A stretch of 64,000 bases of DNA from NCBI RefSeq assembly GCF_000972495.1, contig NZ_LATM01000001.1, forward strand, positions 393,241-457,240, written 5' to 3'. This DNA is from Hymenobacter terrenus (GTDB lineage Bacteria; Bacteroidota; Bacteroidia; Cytophagales; Hymenobacteraceae). Positions 62,445 to 64,000 of the stretch are shown piece by piece; within the stretch, counting starts at the first letter, position 1, and every line of letters starts with the position of its first letter. Made by a program: the position numbers and the translations under genes. The notes below the pieces were generated by a model. It was not told the origin of the DNA. It saw only the letters and a list, made by a program, of their open reading frames with translations, and searched no databases.

Positions 62445-64000
62445 TTACTGTTGCACGAATTTCACGGTGCGACGACTCTTGCCGGCACTCACTTCACAAG
62501 TATACGCTCCTTTGGCCAAGCGCCCCAAACGCAGGGGTACCTCGGTATTCGTGGTGGCCGGCAGCTGCTGCTGAACTACCACGGCGCCACGGGCATCGAG
62601 CACCCGCACCCGCAAGGGCTGCCCGCGCAACGCGGCGGGGAGTGACAGCGTGAGCGAGCCTTCACCCGAAGGATTGGGGAACAAGCCTAGGGCATCTGCC
62701 TTAGCGGCGGCATTCGCCGTGGCCAGTGGTGTGGTGGGATTCAGGGCGTTGTAAGCCCTGACAAAGTTGGGGATGCCGTAGCCGAGTGTGTTATCGGGTG
62801 TGGTGGCTTGCGAAGCCGTATTCCGCAACGCTGCAATGACCTGCTGCACTGTGAGTGTGGGGTTGGCCTGCCAGAAGCCTGCTGCCATACCGGCCAGAAT
62901 AGGGCAGGCATAGGATGTACCACTGCCCCGGAACACGACCCCATTAGGAGCCAGCACGGCCGCCGCCTGCCCCATCACCGAAAGCGTGGGCTTGATGCGC
63001 CCGTCGGCCGTCGGCCCATAAGAGCTGAAATTTGAGTGATTACCCAACGAATCCACTGAGCCTACCGACATAATCGAATCTGCATCGGCCGGGGCCGAAA
63101 TGTAGCGCCAGGGGTCATCGCCCTCGTTGCCAGCAGCACTCACCACCAGAATGCCAACCCGGGCGGCAATCGCAGCGGCCCGCGAGCTGATTGCTGTGCG
63201 GCCGTTCATGTCGGCGTAGGTGTACGATGTGGAGGGCGCATCGAAGGTGGTATAGCCCAGCGAGGAGCTGATGATGTCAACCCCAACCGAATCGGCGTAC
63301 TCCGCCGCGGCCAGCCAGTTGGCTTCCTCAATGGGGTGCTCCGAATTTGCGTCTTCCGTGAGGCACAAGCGGAAGCTTGCCTTCGGAGCACTGCCGATGT
63401 AGAGGCCTGCTTGGTTACCAGCAATGGCCGACAGGCAGTTAGTGCCGTGGCTACTGCGGCTATATACATTGGTGCCGCCATCCACAAAATTGCGGGTGCC
63501 AAGCATTCGCCTCTCCTGAAAAAGTGGCTCTAAAGCTGAAATCTGGTCGACGCCCGGGAAACCGGCATCAAACACAGCTATTTCCATGCCCTCGCCCCGG
63601 TAGCCCGCGTCGTGCATAGCCAGCACCCCAATCTGCTCGTTCTGACGGAAGGCTTTACCGTACTGGCTACGGGTGCCCGTCGTGCTGCGCGCGGCCGGCT
63701 GGGCCGCTTGTGCAGGGGGCGTACCTGGTGCAACTGGCCGGAAGCTGCGGTTGAGCGTAGCTGCACTACGCACTGAAGGCAAAGCAGTAATGCGGGTCAA
63801 CGTGGCCGAATCGCAAGAAACAACTGCCGCGTTGAACCAGCGTGAAGTGTACACCACCGTGGGGCCACCGGCTACGCCTCGCACCTGTGCTACATAAGCC
63901 GGGTTCACGGGCAGGTCGCGCGGGAGCACGGCAATGCCTTGTCGTGTACGGCGAGCTATTGACTTGGCCGACAGAAACACTTGCGGCTGCGCCACCGAAT
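62445..64000 (-). CDS. Subtilase (S8) with type IX sorting domain, N-terminus beyond window
   Basis: At least 518 residues of a secreted serine protease are present. An N-terminal inhibitor-like region includes FLSAKSIARRTRQGI. The S8 catalytic domain has Asp in VFDAGFPGVD, His in SSHGTNCLSAI, oxyanion Asn in SAAGNEGDD and Ser in GTSYACPILAG. A C-terminal T9SS type A sorting domain begins LGLFPNPSGEGSL and ends in GKSRRTVKFVQQ. The frame is open at the window edge; a GTG at 63995 is in frame, but family proteins have about 40 more N-terminal residues with a signal peptide, so the true start is probably outside. The protease is exported by Sec and then the type IX system. Confidence 0.94.
   Translation of the reverse strand, partial: SVAQPQVFLSAKSIARRTRQGIAVLPRDLPVNPAYVAQVRGVAGGPTVVYTSRWFNAAVVSCDSATLTRITALPSVRSAATLNRSFRPVAPGTPPAQAAQPAARSTTGTRSQYGKAFRQNEQIGVLAMHDAGYRGEGMEIAVFDAGFPGVDQISALEPLFQERRMLGTRNFVDGGTNVYSRSSHGTNCLSAIAGNQAGLYIGSAPKASFRLCLTEDANSEHPIEEANWLAAAEYADSVGVDIISSSLGYTTFDAPSTSYTYADMNGRTAISSRAAAIAARVGILVVSAAGNEGDDPWRYISAPADADSIMSVGSVDSLGNHSNFSSYGPTADGRIKPTLSVMGQAAAVLAPNGVVFRGSGTSYACPILAGMAAGFWQANPTLTVQQVIAALRNTASQATTPDNTLGYGIPNFVRAYNALNPTTPLATANAAAKADALGLFPNPSGEGSLTLSLPAALRGQPLRVRVLDARGAVVVQQQLPATTNTEVPLRLGRLAKGAYTCEVSAGKSRRTVKFVQQ

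Overview
The window looks like chromosomal DNA of a GC-rich member of the Bacteroidota, most likely the Hymenobacter group. This is an inference from several features: TonB-dependent receptors with carboxypeptidase-like N-terminal domains, a LytS/LytTR two-component pair, a subtilase with a type IX secretion C-terminal sorting domain, a Bacteroidota-type TssD (Hcp) protein, almost no Shine-Dalgarno motifs and frequent GTG/TTG starts. No rRNA, tRNA, CRISPR array, intact insertion sequence or phage was recognised.

Layout. 1-7.7 kb: a truncated TonB-type receptor, then a MacB/FtsX-like ABC permease with its ATPase, divergent from a sigma-54-type response regulator and histidine kinase that probably control it. 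7.8-9.2 kb: an AT-rich metallopeptidase-like gene split by a frameshift. 9.4-16.6 kb: single metabolic and regulatory genes (DinB/ArsR pair, CoA-binding protein, GT-C membrane protein, HAD phosphatase, HxlR/F420-type oxidoreductase pair, orphan ABC ATPase whose 3' end runs into a 41-bp tandem hairpin array). 16.7-19.7 kb: a copper-type P-ATPase between two ~200-bp palindromic elements. 19.7-30.1 kb: AraC and MocR regulators with their targets, a cupin/DapA-like pair, flavohemoglobin, quinone-oxidoreductase-like enzyme and a Tat-like exported superoxide dismutase. 30.3-38.6 kb: TonB receptor, LysR regulator, DinB, MOSC and a three-gene envelope operon. 38.8-43.7 kb: a frameshifted ClC channel and an ECF sigma / anti-sigma-like / outer-membrane-protein operon. 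43.8-57 kb: housekeeping and envelope genes (TrmH, BamA/TamA-like lipoprotein, fused 2-oxoacid dehydrogenase E1, HemF, PAP2, degenerate metallo-beta-lactamase-fold protein, LytS/LytTR). 61.2-64 kb: riboflavin synthase, a zinc-ribbon protein and the subtilase.

The most interesting segment is 57.0-61.2 kb. It encodes a TssD/Hcp tube protein fused to a linker and a C-terminal toxin-like domain, with an overlapping putative immunity gene. Downstream lies a second copy of the same linker joined to a different, HNH-nuclease toxin tip. This copy has lost its TssD domain and start codon and is followed by its own SUKH-like immunity gene. This is the layout expected of a polymorphic type VI effector with an orphan tip/immunity cassette held in reserve. 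The cassette junction shares 14 bp with the arm of a perfect 30-bp inverted repeat at the far side of the island, which may be a relic of how cassettes moved. No type VI apparatus genes are in the window, so delivery would depend on a locus elsewhere.
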